A DNA stretch of 60,678 nucleotides from an uncultured Clostridia bacterium. GTDB lineage: Bacteria; Bacillota; Clostridia; Oscillospirales; Ruminococcaceae. The DNA lies in contig CANRNN010000010.1 in assembly GCA_947632025.1 (NCBI GenBank), positions 1 through 60,678 of the forward strand, written 5' to 3'. A program made the translations under genes and the position numbers. The notes beneath the pieces were generated by a model. It saw only the letters and a list, made by a program, of their open reading frames with translations. It was not told where the DNA came from and did not search any database. Shown here piece after piece: positions 38,357-46,370 of this stretch. How positions within the stretch are numbered: position 1 is the first letter of the stretch; every line of letters starts with the position of its first letter.

Positions 38357-39217
38357 ATGGAATTTGTTATCGTGACAGGAATGTCAGGTTCGGGAAAATC
38401 GTCCGCTGTCAGATTCCTTGAAGATATAGGCTTTTTCTGTATCGACAATATGCCGCCCGCTCTGATTCCGAGCTTCGCGGAGCTTTGTTCCGAAAACGGC
38501 GAGATAACCCGCGTCGCGATAGTAACGGATATACGCGGGGGCGCGATGTTTTTCGAGCTTCCCGAATGTGTCGAAAGCCTGAAAAATACCGACGGTATCG
38601 ACGTCAGAGTCCTCTTTCTCGAAGCGTCCGAGGACGTGCTTATAAACCGCTACAGCGAAACCCGCCGCAAGCACCCCCTTGACGAAGCGTCAAACGGCGA
38701 CATAGCAAAAGCAATAGCCGCCGAAGCCGAGCTGCTAAGGGACGTTCGCGCCAATGCCGATTATATAATCGACAGCACCCTCCTCACCTCCACCCAGCTT
38801 AAAGAGCAGATAGCGGCGCTCTTTCTGGACAAGCCGACCGACCGTATGGTGATAAGCTGTATGAGTTTCGGCTTCAAATACGGCGTGCCGAAAGAAGCGG
38901 ATCTTGTGTTTGACGTGCGCTGCCTTCCCAATCCGTTTTATATCCCCGAATTGAAGCATAAAACGGGTCTGGACAGCGAAGTCCGCAGCTATGTCATGAG
39001 TTTCCCCCAGTCCGTCGAATATGAAAAAAAGATCCGCGAAATGGTGGATTTCTTGATTCCCCAGTTCGTCCGTGAGGGCAAAAGCCGCTTGGTCATAGCG
39101 TTCGGCTGCACGGGCGGCAAGCACAGAAGTGCGACTTTCGCTCTCCGTACAGCGGATTATTATCGGGAAAAGGGAATGCGCGTAAACGTCGTACACCGTG
39201 AGATCGGTGTCAGATAG
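38357..39217 (+). CDS. rapZ: RNase adapter / nucleotide-binding protein RapZ (YvcJ)
   Basis: 286 residues from the ATG at 38357 (GGAGG 6 bases upstream; the in-frame TTG at 38345 overlaps that site). Walker A GMSGSGKS is at residues 8-15; the C-terminal half has the family blocks MSFGFKYGVPKEADLVFDVR and FGCTGGKHRS. In Bacillus, YvcJ affects competence and binds GTP and ATP; in E. coli RapZ regulates glmS RNA decay. It is followed 27 bases later by whiA. The classical yvcK gene normally between them is missing. Confidence 0.96.
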   Translation: MEFVIVTGMSGSGKSSAVRFLEDIGFFCIDNMPPALIPSFAELCSENGEITRVAIVTDIRGGAMFFELPECVESLKNTDGIDVRVLFLEASEDVLINRYSETRRKHPLDEASNGDIAKAIAAEAELLRDVRANADYIIDSTLLTSTQLKEQIAALFLDKPTDRMVISCMSFGFKYGVPKEADLVFDVRCLPNPFYIPELKHKTGLDSEVRSYVMSFPQSVEYEKKIREMVDFLIPQFVREGKSRLVIAFGCTGGKHRSATFALRTADYYREKGMRVNVVHREIGVR

Positions 39218-39244
39218 CCAAATTCAGTGTATCGGAGTGGTAAA

Positions 39245-40144
39245 ATGTCGTTCTCATCTGAGTTGAAGCAGGAGCTTCTTTCGGTATCGGAGCTTTCAAA
39301 GCTCTCTGACAGCGAAGCATCGGCAATGCTGTACGGAATGTTCTATGCGGGCAGGATCTCCGAAAAAAAGCCCGTTATCCGCACGGAAAGCGAGATCCTC
39401 GTCACAGCCGCAAAGACCCTCCTTGAGCGTGTTTTCCCAAACGAGAGAATTTTCATCAAGAAACTTGTAGGAAATAACGATTCCGTCTACACTCTCGGCG
39501 CTCATTCGCGCGGAGTTTACGAGAAATTCGGGGATTTCACATCTGTATCCGCCTCTGCCGTCCCCGGCTCGGACGAGGTTTCTTCGGCTTTCCTGCGCGG
39601 AATTTTCACCTCCTGCGGAAGTGTCACAGAACCTGTCAAGGAGTACCACCTTGAGTTTACAGTCCCCGAAACCTCACGCGTCCGACCGCTTTTCGAGTTT
39701 ATCGAGGAACACGGTTTCCCCATAAAGGAAACGCGCCGCGGCAGGCAAACGGCGCTCTATTTCAAGGACAGCGAGGTCATCGAGGACTTTTTGACCTATA
39801 TCGGAGCAGGGCATCGTGCCCTTGAAATAATGCAGATAAAAATCGAAAAAGACCTCAGAAACCGAGCGAACCGTGTAGTAAACTGCGACAGCGCCAACCT
39901 TGACAGAACCGTCGCAGCCAGCGAGCGAACGCGGCGCGAAATTGAGTTCCTGCTTGAAAAAACAGGCTTCGAGGGGCTTTCCGACGAGCTTCGCGAAACG
40001 GCGCGGCTCCGCCTTGACAATCCTGAAAGCTCACTTTCCGAGCTTGCGTCAATGCACGTTCCACCCATTTCAAGAAGCGGGCTTAATCACAGATTAAAGA
40101 AACTTGAATTCCTTGCCGAAAAAGCGCGGGCTTCAGAGGAATAA
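39245..40144 (+). CDS. whiA: DNA-binding protein WhiA
   Basis: 299 residues from the ATG at 39245 (CGGAG upstream; MSFSSELKQEL is the family start). The N-terminal LAGLIDADG-homing-endonuclease-like fold (SAFLRGIFTSCGSVTEP) and C-terminal helix-turn-helix (LSELASMHVPPISRSGLNHRLKKL) are both present. WhiA is a conserved Gram-positive DNA-binding protein linked to cell division. It ends the hprK-to-whiA block. Confidence 0.96.
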   Translation: MSFSSELKQELLSVSELSKLSDSEASAMLYGMFYAGRISEKKPVIRTESEILVTAAKTLLERVFPNERIFIKKLVGNNDSVYTLGAHSRGVYEKFGDFTSVSASAVPGSDEVSSAFLRGIFTSCGSVTEPVKEYHLEFTVPETSRVRPLFEFIEEHGFPIKETRRGRQTALYFKDSEVIEDFLTYIGAGHRALEIMQIKIEKDLRNRANRVVNCDSANLDRTVAASERTRREIEFLLEKTGFEGLSDELRETARLRLDNPESSLSELASMHVPPISRSGLNHRLKKLEFLAEKARASEE

Positions 40145-40181
40145 GTACAAGAAACTTAAACATAAAAGGACAGACAGAAAT

Positions 40182-40868
40182 TTGAAATTAAAAGCTTTAA
40201 GATATGCATTCCCCAAAACGATCCCCATAATGACGGGCTTTTTGTTTCTGGGAACGGCATATGGTATCTACGCGAGAACGTCGGGGCTTCCCGCTGTAAC
40301 TCCGATAATTATGGCAGCGATAGTGTTCGCGGGTTCAATGGAGTTTGTGGCGGTGGATATGCTTATCGGCGCATTCGACCCTCTTGGAGCGCTGGTTATG
40401 GCTCTTATGGTCAACGCACGTCATTTGTTTTACGGTATCTCGATGCTTGAAAAATACAGGGATCTTGGAGTTAAAAAGTGGTATCTCGTGTTCGGGCTGT
40501 GCGACGAGAGCTTCTCGATAAATTGCACTGCCGAGATCCCGCAGGGCGTCGACAGGGGCTGGTTTTACTTCTGGGTAACTGCGCTGAATCAGCTGTACTG
40601 GCTCACTGGGGCGACCATAGGCTCTCTCGCGGGACAGTTTATCACGATCGAGCTTCCGGGGCTTGAATTTGTAATGACGGCGCTCCTTGTCGTTATCTTC
40701 CTCGATAACTGGCTCAAGGAAAAGAACCATACCGCTTCGATAATCGGCGTGCTTGCAGCGTTTTTGTGCCTGCTCATCTTCGGAAGCGAGAGCTTTATCA
40801 TACCGTCAATGGCATTGATAATCCTGACCCTCACTTTAGCACGAAGAAAACTTGAATCAAAAATTTAG
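40182..40868 (+). CDS. azlC: AzlC-family branched-chain amino acid exporter subunit
   Basis: 228 residues from the TTG at 40182, the best start: AAAGGA (40165-40170) lies 11 bases upstream, whereas the open frame's earlier start at 40104 is inside whiA. Membrane helices begin at TIPIMTGFLFLGTAYGIYA; family marks are FAGSMEFVAVDML, LMVNARHLFYGISML and the GLCDESFS loop. With AzlD it forms an exporter of branched-chain amino acids or their analogues. TACAAGAAACTTA, a degraded copy of the local palindrome, lies directly after the whiA stop. Confidence 0.92.
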   Translation: MKLKALRYAFPKTIPIMTGFLFLGTAYGIYARTSGLPAVTPIIMAAIVFAGSMEFVAVDMLIGAFDPLGALVMALMVNARHLFYGISMLEKYRDLGVKKWYLVFGLCDESFSINCTAEIPQGVDRGWFYFWVTALNQLYWLTGATIGSLAGQFITIELPGLEFVMTALLVVIFLDNWLKEKNHTASIIGVLAAFLCLLIFGSESFIIPSMALIILTLTLARRKLESKI

Positions 40869-40890
40869 AGTACAAGAAATTTGAATAAAC

Positions 40891-40905
40891 TACAAGATTC
40901 TTGTA
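40891..40905. repeat. palindromic element TACAAGATTCTTGTA upstream of azlD
   Basis: Perfect 15-bp palindrome between azlC and azlD, 8 bases before the azlD ribosome site. A degraded copy TACAAGAAATTTG lies just upstream at 40871-40883. Confidence 0.75.
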
Positions 40906-40929
40906 AAAATACCGGAGGACATATACATA

Positions 40930-41277
40930 ATGACACCCATTCAGACAGTGATAATGATCGGCGCTGTGGCGCTCGGAACGATGCTTACCAGATTTACGCC
41001 GTTCCTCGTGTTCGGCGGACGAACGCATGACGGACAGCAGAGAAAGGTCCCCGCGCTTGTTCACTACCTCGGAAAAGCGCTTCCCGGAGCTGCTTTGGGG
41101 CTGCTCGTGGTATACTGCTTCAAGGACGTGAACGTCTTAAGCGGCTTTCACGGATTGCCGGAGCTTATCTCCCTTGCAGCGATCGTAGGAGTGCATTTGT
41201 GGAAGCGGAATATGCTCGTTTCCATAGCCACCGGAACGGTAATTTATATGCTCCTTGTAAATTTTATTTTCACCTGA
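40930..41277 (+). CDS. azlD: AzlD-family branched-chain amino acid exporter subunit
   Basis: 115 residues with four hydrophobic segments. The family pattern is visible: MLTRFTPFLVFG near the N-terminus, the LGKALPGAALGLLVVYC helix and the LISLAAIVGVHLWKRNMLVSIATGT end. GGAGG precedes the ATG. It is partner of AzlC 61 bases upstream. Confidence 0.92.
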   Translation: MTPIQTVIMIGAVALGTMLTRFTPFLVFGGRTHDGQQRKVPALVHYLGKALPGAALGLLVVYCFKDVNVLSGFHGLPELISLAAIVGVHLWKRNMLVSIATGTVIYMLLVNFIFT

Positions 41278-41324
41278 GTTAAAGATTCCTGTATTTTCAG
41301 AAATCCCGTGAGCCTTTTATTTAA

Positions 41325-41352
41325 GCCAAAAACAGGCTCCGAAGAGCCTGTT
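41325..41352 (-). terminator. terminator of the ferredoxin gene
   Basis: AACAGGCTC (41331-41339), CGAA loop, GAGCCTGTT (41344-41352). On the minus strand it ends in TTTTT, so it terminates the ferredoxin gene and may also stop azlCD transcription. Confidence 0.8.
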
Positions 41353-41356
41353 GCAT

Positions 41357-41539
41357 TTAGGTAGTGTGGATAACTTCGACAGGGCAGGAGTCCGCTGCGT
41401 CCTCAACGGCGTCCTCGTGACCGTCGGGCGAAGAAACGACCTCGGAAAGTCCGTCCTCCGCCAGCTTGAAAACGTCCGGACAAATATCCGCGCAAACCCC
41501 GCAGCCGATACAGCCGTCGCGGTCAATTTCAACTTTCAT
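41357..41539 (-). CDS. 4Fe-4S ferredoxin, single cluster
   Basis: 60 residues. Cluster ligands Cys10, Cys13, Cys16 and Cys52 (CIGCGVC...SCPVE) with a further Cys20, the pattern of Thermotoga-type one-cluster ferredoxins. Acidic overall, as expected for a soluble electron carrier. AGGAGGG lies upstream. A likely low-potential carrier for hydrogenase or the adjacent flavin protein, by inference. Confidence 0.95.
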   Translation of the reverse strand: MKVEIDRDGCIGCGVCADICPDVFKLAEDGLSEVVSSPDGHEDAVEDAADSCPVEVIHTT

Positions 41540-41615
41540 AATATCCCTCCTTTGTGAGGTATTTTACTCACTCAGAGTGGATTTATTCCGAAAAAATTAT
41601 TACCAAAATTCCCAA

Positions 41616-42236
41616 TTATCTGATGAAATTTGTCTTGTTTCCCGTTATCGGTTCGGGACGGACAACGCCGGAATTTTTCCCCGCCTCAATACATTTCAGC
41701 AGCCAAGCCATATTCAGCGCGAGATTCTGCACGGTCTGTATACCTTCCGCGTCCTGAAGCACCTCGCTCGGCGTATTTCCGTGAACCTGATTCCAGTATG
41801 TGGAAGTAACGATCGGCATCGAGCTTATCCCAAAAAACTTGTTCAGAACGTCATAAGATGCCGAAGCGCCGCCGCGCCGGCAGCTGACAACACACGCGCC
41901 GGGCTTTCCGAAAAAAGCGTCCTTTCCCGAATAGAAAGCGCGGTCAAGAAAGCTCATCACAGAGCCATTTGGAGCGGCATAATACACAGGTGTTCCGAAA
42001 ATAAATCCGTCAGCGGAACGTGCTTTCTCGACGAATCCGTTTACAGTATCTTCCATAAAGCAGTGTCCGAGCTTCGCGCACGCTCCGCACGCAATGCACC
42101 CCGAAACAGGTTTATTTCCCATCTGGTAAATTTCGCATTCGATCCCTTGTTCTTCCAGAACCTTCATTGCCTCCGAAAGCGCGGTAAAAGTACAACCGTT
42201 GGCTCTGGGCGACCCGTTCAGCATTAAAACTTTCAT
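41616..42236 (-). CDS. flavodoxin-like NAD(P)H-dependent FMN reductase family protein
   Basis: 206 residues. LNGSPRANGCT (6-16) is the FMN phosphate-binding loop; GTPVYYAAPNGSVMSFLDR is the second family block. Between them CIACGACAKLGHC resembles the cysteine-rich segment of iron-sulfur flavoprotein-like members, though only the compact C-x2-C-x2-C-x5-C set is seen. AGGTAGC precedes the ATG. It is next to a ferredoxin gene transcribed in the same direction. Substrate unknown. Confidence 0.88.
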   Translation of the reverse strand: MKVLMLNGSPRANGCTFTALSEAMKVLEEQGIECEIYQMGNKPVSGCIACGACAKLGHCFMEDTVNGFVEKARSADGFIFGTPVYYAAPNGSVMSFLDRAFYSGKDAFFGKPGACVVSCRRGGASASYDVLNKFFGISSMPIVTSTYWNQVHGNTPSEVLQDAEGIQTVQNLALNMAWLLKCIEAGKNSGVVRPEPITGNKTNFIR

Positions 42237-42322
42237 AGCTACCTCCCAAATTTTACTTTATTTAATTATATTACATTTCCATAAAAAAATCAAGGGATTC
42301 GTAAAAAAATTTTAAAAACCCC

Positions 42323-42351
42323 TTGACAGTACAAGTTTCTTGTGTTATAAT
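42323..42351 (+). promoter_or_regulatory. promoter of the XRE-ImmA cassette with palindromic operator in its spacer
   Basis: TTGACA (42323-42328), 17 bp, TATAAT (42346-42351). The palindrome ACAAGTTTCTTGT (42331-42343) lies wholly between the two boxes, an ideal place for a repressor to block RNA polymerase. Confidence 0.85.
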
Positions 42352-42387
42352 TCATAATAGAATATGAAAATGAACGGAGATGGTTTT

Positions 42388-42801
42388 ATGAAAAGTTGTA
42401 TTTCCGCGCTTGAAATGGCTCGAAGCGCGGAGCTGACAATAAGAGCAGAGCTTGACCATATCGAGGAAATGCGCAGCATTGCCACTCAAACTAAGTACGC
42501 GAATAATGATTATTCGGCTGCCGTTATCAAGAAACTTGAACTTCTGGAAAGGGAACTCAATACTTCGATCGACATAGCCGTCGACCGAAAGCGTGAAGCG
42601 CTTGAGGTCATAAGCGGCTTGGACGAAATGCAAAGATTGATTCTGTACAGATACTATATTTTGGGCGAGGAGTGGGAAACCGTGGCAGATAAGGTGTATG
42701 TCAGCCTCAGGCAGGTCTACAATATCCGCAAAAAGGCGTTGAACGAATTAAAATTGAAATACGAAGAAGTACAAGATTCTTGTATTAAGGAGGCAATATG
42801 A
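42388..42801 (+). CDS. phage-type sigma-70 region-4-like regulatory protein
   Basis: 137 residues from the ATG at 42388 (GGAG 8 bases upstream; an ATG at 42364 is only a few bases after the transcription start). The N-terminal two thirds is helical. The C-terminal segment ILYRYYILGEEWETVADKVY and SLRQVYNIRKKALNEL is a sigma-region-4/RinA-like helix-turn-helix as found in phage late-gene activators and DUF1492 proteins. It overlaps the XRE gene by 4 bases. A phage-derived regulator is inferred; its target is unknown. Confidence 0.7.
   Translation: MKSCISALEMARSAELTIRAELDHIEEMRSIATQTKYANNDYSAAVIKKLELLERELNTSIDIAVDRKREALEVISGLDEMQRLILYRYYILGEEWETVADKVYVSLRQVYNIRKKALNELKLKYEEVQDSCIKEAI
42770..42784. 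repeat. palindromic element TACAAGATTCTTGTA before the XRE gene
   Basis: Perfect 15-bp palindrome inside the 3' end of the region-4-like gene, ending 2 bases before the AAGGAGG ribosome site of the XRE gene. Confidence 0.75.
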
Positions 42802-43220
42802 AAATCGGTGCTAACATCAAAAAGTTAAGGATCCGCGCAGGCTTGACGCAGCAGCAGCTCGCAAGGAAAATCGAGGTCACTCCCTCCGCGGTCTGCAATT
42901 ACGAAACGGATATCAGCTTTCCGAAGTCGGAAATTTTGTACAAGATCTTTTATGCTCTAAGAACGTCCCCCAACGAGCTTTTCGGTTACTCGCCTATGGA
43001 GAGCGAAGAAGTCCGCCGTCATATGGAAAAATTCAAGAAACTTGATGAAATCGGACGCGAAAATGTCGATAGATTTACAGATTCCGAGCTTGAACGCAAA
43101 GAGGGAATCGCCGTCAGGATCGCTGCCAGAAACGGCGATTCCGACTCGGAGATACAGATCAAAAAGCAGTCCGATAAGCAAATTTCCAACCTCCCCGATT
43201 ATAACGGAGGAAGAAAATGA
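42798..43220 (+). CDS. XRE-family repressor (ImmR-like)
   Basis: 140 residues. The helix-turn-helix spans about residues 5-60 (LRIRAGLTQQQLARKIEVTP, then SAVCNYETDISFPKSEIL). The C-terminal part is acidic/polar and predicted flexible, as in repressors cleaved by ImmA-type peptidases. It overlaps its neighbours by 4 bases on each side (coupled translation). The candidate operator is the palindrome in the cassette promoter. Confidence 0.93.
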   Translation: MKIGANIKKLRIRAGLTQQQLARKIEVTPSAVCNYETDISFPKSEILYKIFYALRTSPNELFGYSPMESEEVRRHMEKFKKLDEIGRENVDRFTDSELERKEGIAVRIAARNGDSDSEIQIKKQSDKQISNLPDYNGGRK

Positions 43221-43759
43221 CCCCCTTGGAGGTGTATGAAAAGGCAGGCGTAGACAGCCTGCCCGTCGACCCGATCTCCGCCGCGAATGCTCTCGGAATT
43301 AAAGTTATTTCTTATTCAAGTTTCTTGAATATTGCCGACGTCGATATTGAAAACTTGTATAAGAAAAGCCGGGAGGGATTTTCGTTCAAATATGGTGAAC
43401 AGTATTGCATCGTGGTAAACGAAAAATCCTGCGGTGAAAAGCGTCGGCGTTTCACAATTGCCCACGAGCTGGGGCATATCGTTCTCGGTCATTTGGAACT
43501 CCCCGAAATAACCAAAAAATGCGAGAATGAAGCCAATTTCTTTGCTTCGGAATTCCTTGCGCCGCCTGCTGTTCTGGAAGCCTGCGGTGTTAATTCCGTT
43601 GCGGAAATTTCAAAAATCTGCGGAATTTCAGCAGGCTGCGCTGAAATTGTATTTTCAAATCTGTACAAAAACTGTAATAGCGAATACAAGAATCTTGTAA
43701 AAAATCACTTCTCAGACTACATATTATTATATAATTCCGCAAAACAATATATAGTCTGA
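43217..43759 (+). CDS. ImmA/IrrE-family metallopeptidase
   Basis: 180 residues. Zinc motif HELGH (83-87) in FTIAHELGHIVLGH, with the following NEANFFASEFLAPP helix supplying the third ligand Glu: standard for the family. Relatives (ImmA, IrrE/PprI) cleave a partner XRE repressor in response to DNA damage or another signal. The partner is the overlapping gene upstream. Two of the local palindromes fall inside this coding region. Confidence 0.94.
   Translation: MTPLEVYEKAGVDSLPVDPISAANALGIKVISYSSFLNIADVDIENLYKKSREGFSFKYGEQYCIVVNEKSCGEKRRRFTIAHELGHIVLGHLELPEITKKCENEANFFASEFLAPPAVLEACGVNSVAEISKICGISAGCAEIVFSNLYKNCNSEYKNLVKNHFSDYILLYNSAKQYIV
43315..43329. repeat. palindromic element TTCAAGTTTCTTGAA inside the immA-like gene
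   Basis: Arms TTCAAG and CTTGAA pair perfectly across TTT; it is the same core as the site in the cassette promoter. Confidence 0.6.
43685..43699. repeat. palindromic element TACAAGAATCTTGTA at the 3' end of the immA-like gene
   Basis: Perfect 15-bp palindrome, 60 bases before the stop codon and about 90 bases before the metY promoter. Confidence 0.75.
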
Positions 43760-43788
43760 AACTATAACGCTGTATAGAAAAATAGCGA

Positions 43789-43817
43789 TTGACAATACCC
43801 AAGTGAAATGGTATAAT
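43789..43817 (+). promoter_or_regulatory. metY promoter
   Basis: TTGACA (43789-43794), 17 bp ending TGG, TATAAT (43812-43817). The leader is only about 30 nt, too short for an S-box or T-box. Confidence 0.85.
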
Positions 43818-43854
43818 ATATTCAGAAACCAAATCACGAAAGGAAGATTTAAAT

Positions 43855-45135
43855 ATGGCAAAAAATTACAGATTTGAAACCTTACAGGTACACGCAGGAC
43901 AGGAGAATCCCGACCCCACTACGGACGCAAGAGCAGTCCCGATTTACGCGTCAACAAGCTATGTGTTCCATAATACGCAGCACGCGGCGGATCGTTTCGG
44001 ACTTCGTGACGCAGGAAACATTTACGGGCGGCTCACAAATCCTACACAAAGTGTCTTTGAGGAGCGCATGGCAGCTCTTGAGGGAGGCGTTGCGGCGCTT
44101 GCAACCGCGTCCGGAGCCGCGGCAATCACCTACGCCGTCGAGGCACTTGCCGGAGCGGGCGACAATATTGTATCATCGGAAACTATATATGGTGGTTCGT
44201 ATAACCTTTTTGCCCACACTTTGCCCAGATATGGTATCTCAACGAAGTTTGTAAAGCCCGAACCCAAACTCTTTGAACAGGCAATCGACGAGAAAACGAA
44301 GGCACTATATGTAGAAACTCTCGGAAACCCCAATTCCAATGTCGCAGATATTGAGGAAATCGCAAATGTGGCTCACAGACACGGAATTCCGCTTGTTGTG
44401 GATTCCACTTTCGCGACGCCTTATTTGCTCCGTCCGATCGAGTATGGAGCAGATATTGTGGTTCATTCCGCGACGAAATTTATCGGCGGTCACGGAACAG
44501 CGATTGGCGGAGTTATCGTTGACGGCGGCAAATTCGACTGGGCAAAATCTGGAAAATATCCTCAGCTTTCAGCCCCGAATCCCTCGTATCACGGAATTTC
44601 TTTCACAGAAGCAGTCGGAAGTGCGGCGTTTGCAACATACATAAGGGCGATTCTTCTTCGCGATACTGGAGCGACATTAAGCCCATTCCACGCATTTTTG
44701 TTCCTTCAGGGACTTGAAACTCTCTCGCTCCGTGTTGAACGCCATGTGCAGAATGCTCTGAAAATTGTTGATTATCTCGTGAAAAATCCCAAAGTTGAGG
44801 CTGTTCATCACCCGTCGCTTGAAACCGAGCCTACAAATTACTTGTACAAAAAGTACTTCCCGAACGGAGCTGGCTCGATATTTACGTTTGAGGTCAAGGG
44901 CGGGGAAGAGGAAGCTCGTAAATTTATTGACCATCTTGAGATTTTCTCGCTGCTCGCGAACGTTGCCGATGTGAAATCTCTTGTGATCCACCCCGCTTCG
45001 ACGACACATTCGCAGCTGACTGACGAGGAATTGCTCGAACAGGGAATTAAAAAGAACACGATACGGCTTTCTGTCGGAATCGAGCATATTGACGACCTTA
45101 TAAGTGCGTTGGATAACGCATTTGCGGCAATTTAA
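43855..45135 (+). CDS. metY: O-acetylhomoserine sulfhydrylase
   Basis: 426 residues. Cys/Met-metabolism PLP enzyme: catalytic Lys208 in [14 protein letters not shown], with the family blocks [24 protein letters not shown] and [14 protein letters not shown]. The length and the [10 protein letters not shown] start fit the MetY group rather than cystathionine synthase. It makes homocysteine from O-acetylhomoserine and sulfide. GAAAGGA precedes the ATG. It stands alone, with its own promoter and terminator. Confidence 0.95.
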   Translation: MAKNYRFETLQVHAGQENPDPTTDARAVPIYASTSYVFHNTQHAADRFGLRDAGNIYGRLTNPTQSVFEERMAALEGGVAALATASGAAAITYAVEALAGAGDNIVSSETIYGGSYNLFAHTLPRYGISTKFVKPEPKLFEQAIDEKTKALYVETLGNPNSNVADIEEIANVAHRHGIPLVVDSTFATPYLLRPIEYGADIVVHSATKFIGGHGTAIGGVIVDGGKFDWAKSGKYPQLSAPNPSYHGISFTEAVGSAAFATYIRAILLRDTGATLSPFHAFLFLQGLETLSLRVERHVQNALKIVDYLVKNPKVEAVHHPSLETEPTNYLYKKYFPNGAGSIFTFEVKGGEEEARKFIDHLEIFSLLANVADVKSLVIHPASTTHSQLTDEELLEQGIKKNTIRLSVGIEHIDDLISALDNAFAAI

Positions 45136-45148
45136 CGCGAAATACTTG

Positions 45149-45181
45149 AAGATCCCCGCAGTATAAAACGGGGATCTTTTT
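45149..45181 (+). terminator. metY terminator
   Basis: AAGATCCCCG (45149-45158) pairs with CGGGGATCTT (45169-45178), followed by a T run. The AT-rich stretch from here to 45360 holds nothing further that I recognise. Confidence 0.9.
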
Positions 45182-45360
45182 ATTGAATTTATAGTTTAAT
45201 GACTAAATGAATTATATTCATTTTACATAGAATAATTGCCCAAATTTCGTTAAAGTGTTTATCTTTTCTGAAAATAAATTATTCAAAAATCGCTGAAAAT
45301 TATTAAAAACCGCAAATTTTGCTTAAATTTTTATACTCCATTCAGCGAGAATGAAAATAT

Positions 45361-46233
45361 TCATCGTGAAATTTCCGTGTAACATTCGGGGCGGCGGTCA
45401 CGGAAAATTCCCCACGAATACCGTAGCTTGTCGACCTCATCTAAGTCAAAAGTGTGTATTATTATTTCGTCCGAAACCCTGTCGGCAGATTTGAGGATTT
45501 CGCCTGTTTCATCGGTGATAAAGCTGCTTCCATAAAATGTAAGCTCACTTGACTGATGTGCATTTTCTTCACAGGGTGTGATTTTCTCGTTCCCGACTCG
45601 GTTTGCCGCAACAAGAGGGAGGACGTTCGCCGCCGAATGACCCTGCATACAGCGCCGCCAGTGGGGCATACTGTCACAGTCGATTATCGGCTCGCTGCCG
45701 ATGGCGGTCGGGTAGAGCAATATTTCGGCGCCCTGAAGCGCCATACACCTAGCTGCTTCGGGGAACCACTGATCCCAGCAGATTCCTACTCCGACGCGTC
45801 CGAATTGAGTTTGCCAGACCTTGAATCCCGTATTTCCGACGGAAAAGTAAAATTTTTCTTGATAAAAATGGTCGTCGGGAATGTGCGTCTTTCGGTAAAT
45901 TCCAAGGAGGTTTCCGCTGTCGAGCATGGCGACTGTGTTATAAAAAAAGTTTCCGTCACGCTCGAAAAAGCTTATCGGCATGGCAATACCGAGTTCGCGC
46001 GTCACCTCGATAAACCGCTTTACGGCAGGATTTTCTTCGGTTTTTGTTGCGAGTTCAAAGTTTTCATAGCGCCGTTCCTGACAAAAATATTTGGTTTCAA
46101 AGAGTTCGGGCAGCAGGACAAGGTTTGCACCTTTTCCGACCGCTTCGCGCACGAGCTTCTCGGCTTTCGCGATCGATTCCTCACGGCTTTCGGGAACGGA
46201 CATCTGGACTGCCGCAACGGTCAATTTTCTCAT
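45361..46233 (-). CDS. aguB: N-carbamoylputrescine amidase
   Basis: 290 residues from the ATG at 46233 (AGGTG upstream; an in-frame GTG at 46242 is inside that site). Nitrilase-fold triad Glu43 (LLPELFE), Lys115 (YRKTHIPD) and Cys152 (GICWDQWFPEAAR). The substrate assignment rests on the family pattern HIPDDHFYQEKFYF and on the agmatine deiminase gene upstream. It converts N-carbamoylputrescine to putrescine, carbon dioxide and ammonia. Confidence 0.94.
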   Translation of the reverse strand: MRKLTVAAVQMSVPESREESIAKAEKLVREAVGKGANLVLLPELFETKYFCQERRYENFELATKTEENPAVKRFIEVTRELGIAMPISFFERDGNFFYNTVAMLDSGNLLGIYRKTHIPDDHFYQEKFYFSVGNTGFKVWQTQFGRVGVGICWDQWFPEAARCMALQGAEILLYPTAIGSEPIIDCDSMPHWRRCMQGHSAANVLPLVAANRVGNEKITPCEENAHQSSELTFYGSSFITDETGEILKSADRVSDEIIIHTFDLDEVDKLRYSWGIFRDRRPECYTEISR

Positions 46234-46335
46234 AAAAATCACCTCGTAAAAACGTATTTATTATTATCGTTTTTCGATAACAAAAAAACCTCAAAAAATC
46301 TTGAATTTGGCTCTATTAAAAGAAAAGCTGCAACA

Positions 46336-46348
46336 TCAAGAATCTTGA
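46336..46348. repeat. palindromic element TCAAGAATCTTGA between aguA and aguB
   Basis: Perfect 13-bp palindrome with the same core as the XRE-ImmA cassette sites, in the gap between aguA stop and aguB start. Confidence 0.65.
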
Positions 46349-46370
46349 ATTGTAATAAATTTCATAATTG

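Noticed and set aside
39457-43044. CAAGAAACTTG at 39457, 42528 and 43034 as further copies of the palindromic element
   Set aside because: Each lies in coding sequence where it spells Lys-Lys-Leu, and the inner base pair is broken; codon use explains them as well as an operator would.
43817-43855. S-box or T-box leader for metY
   Set aside because: The leader is about 30 nt, far too short for either.
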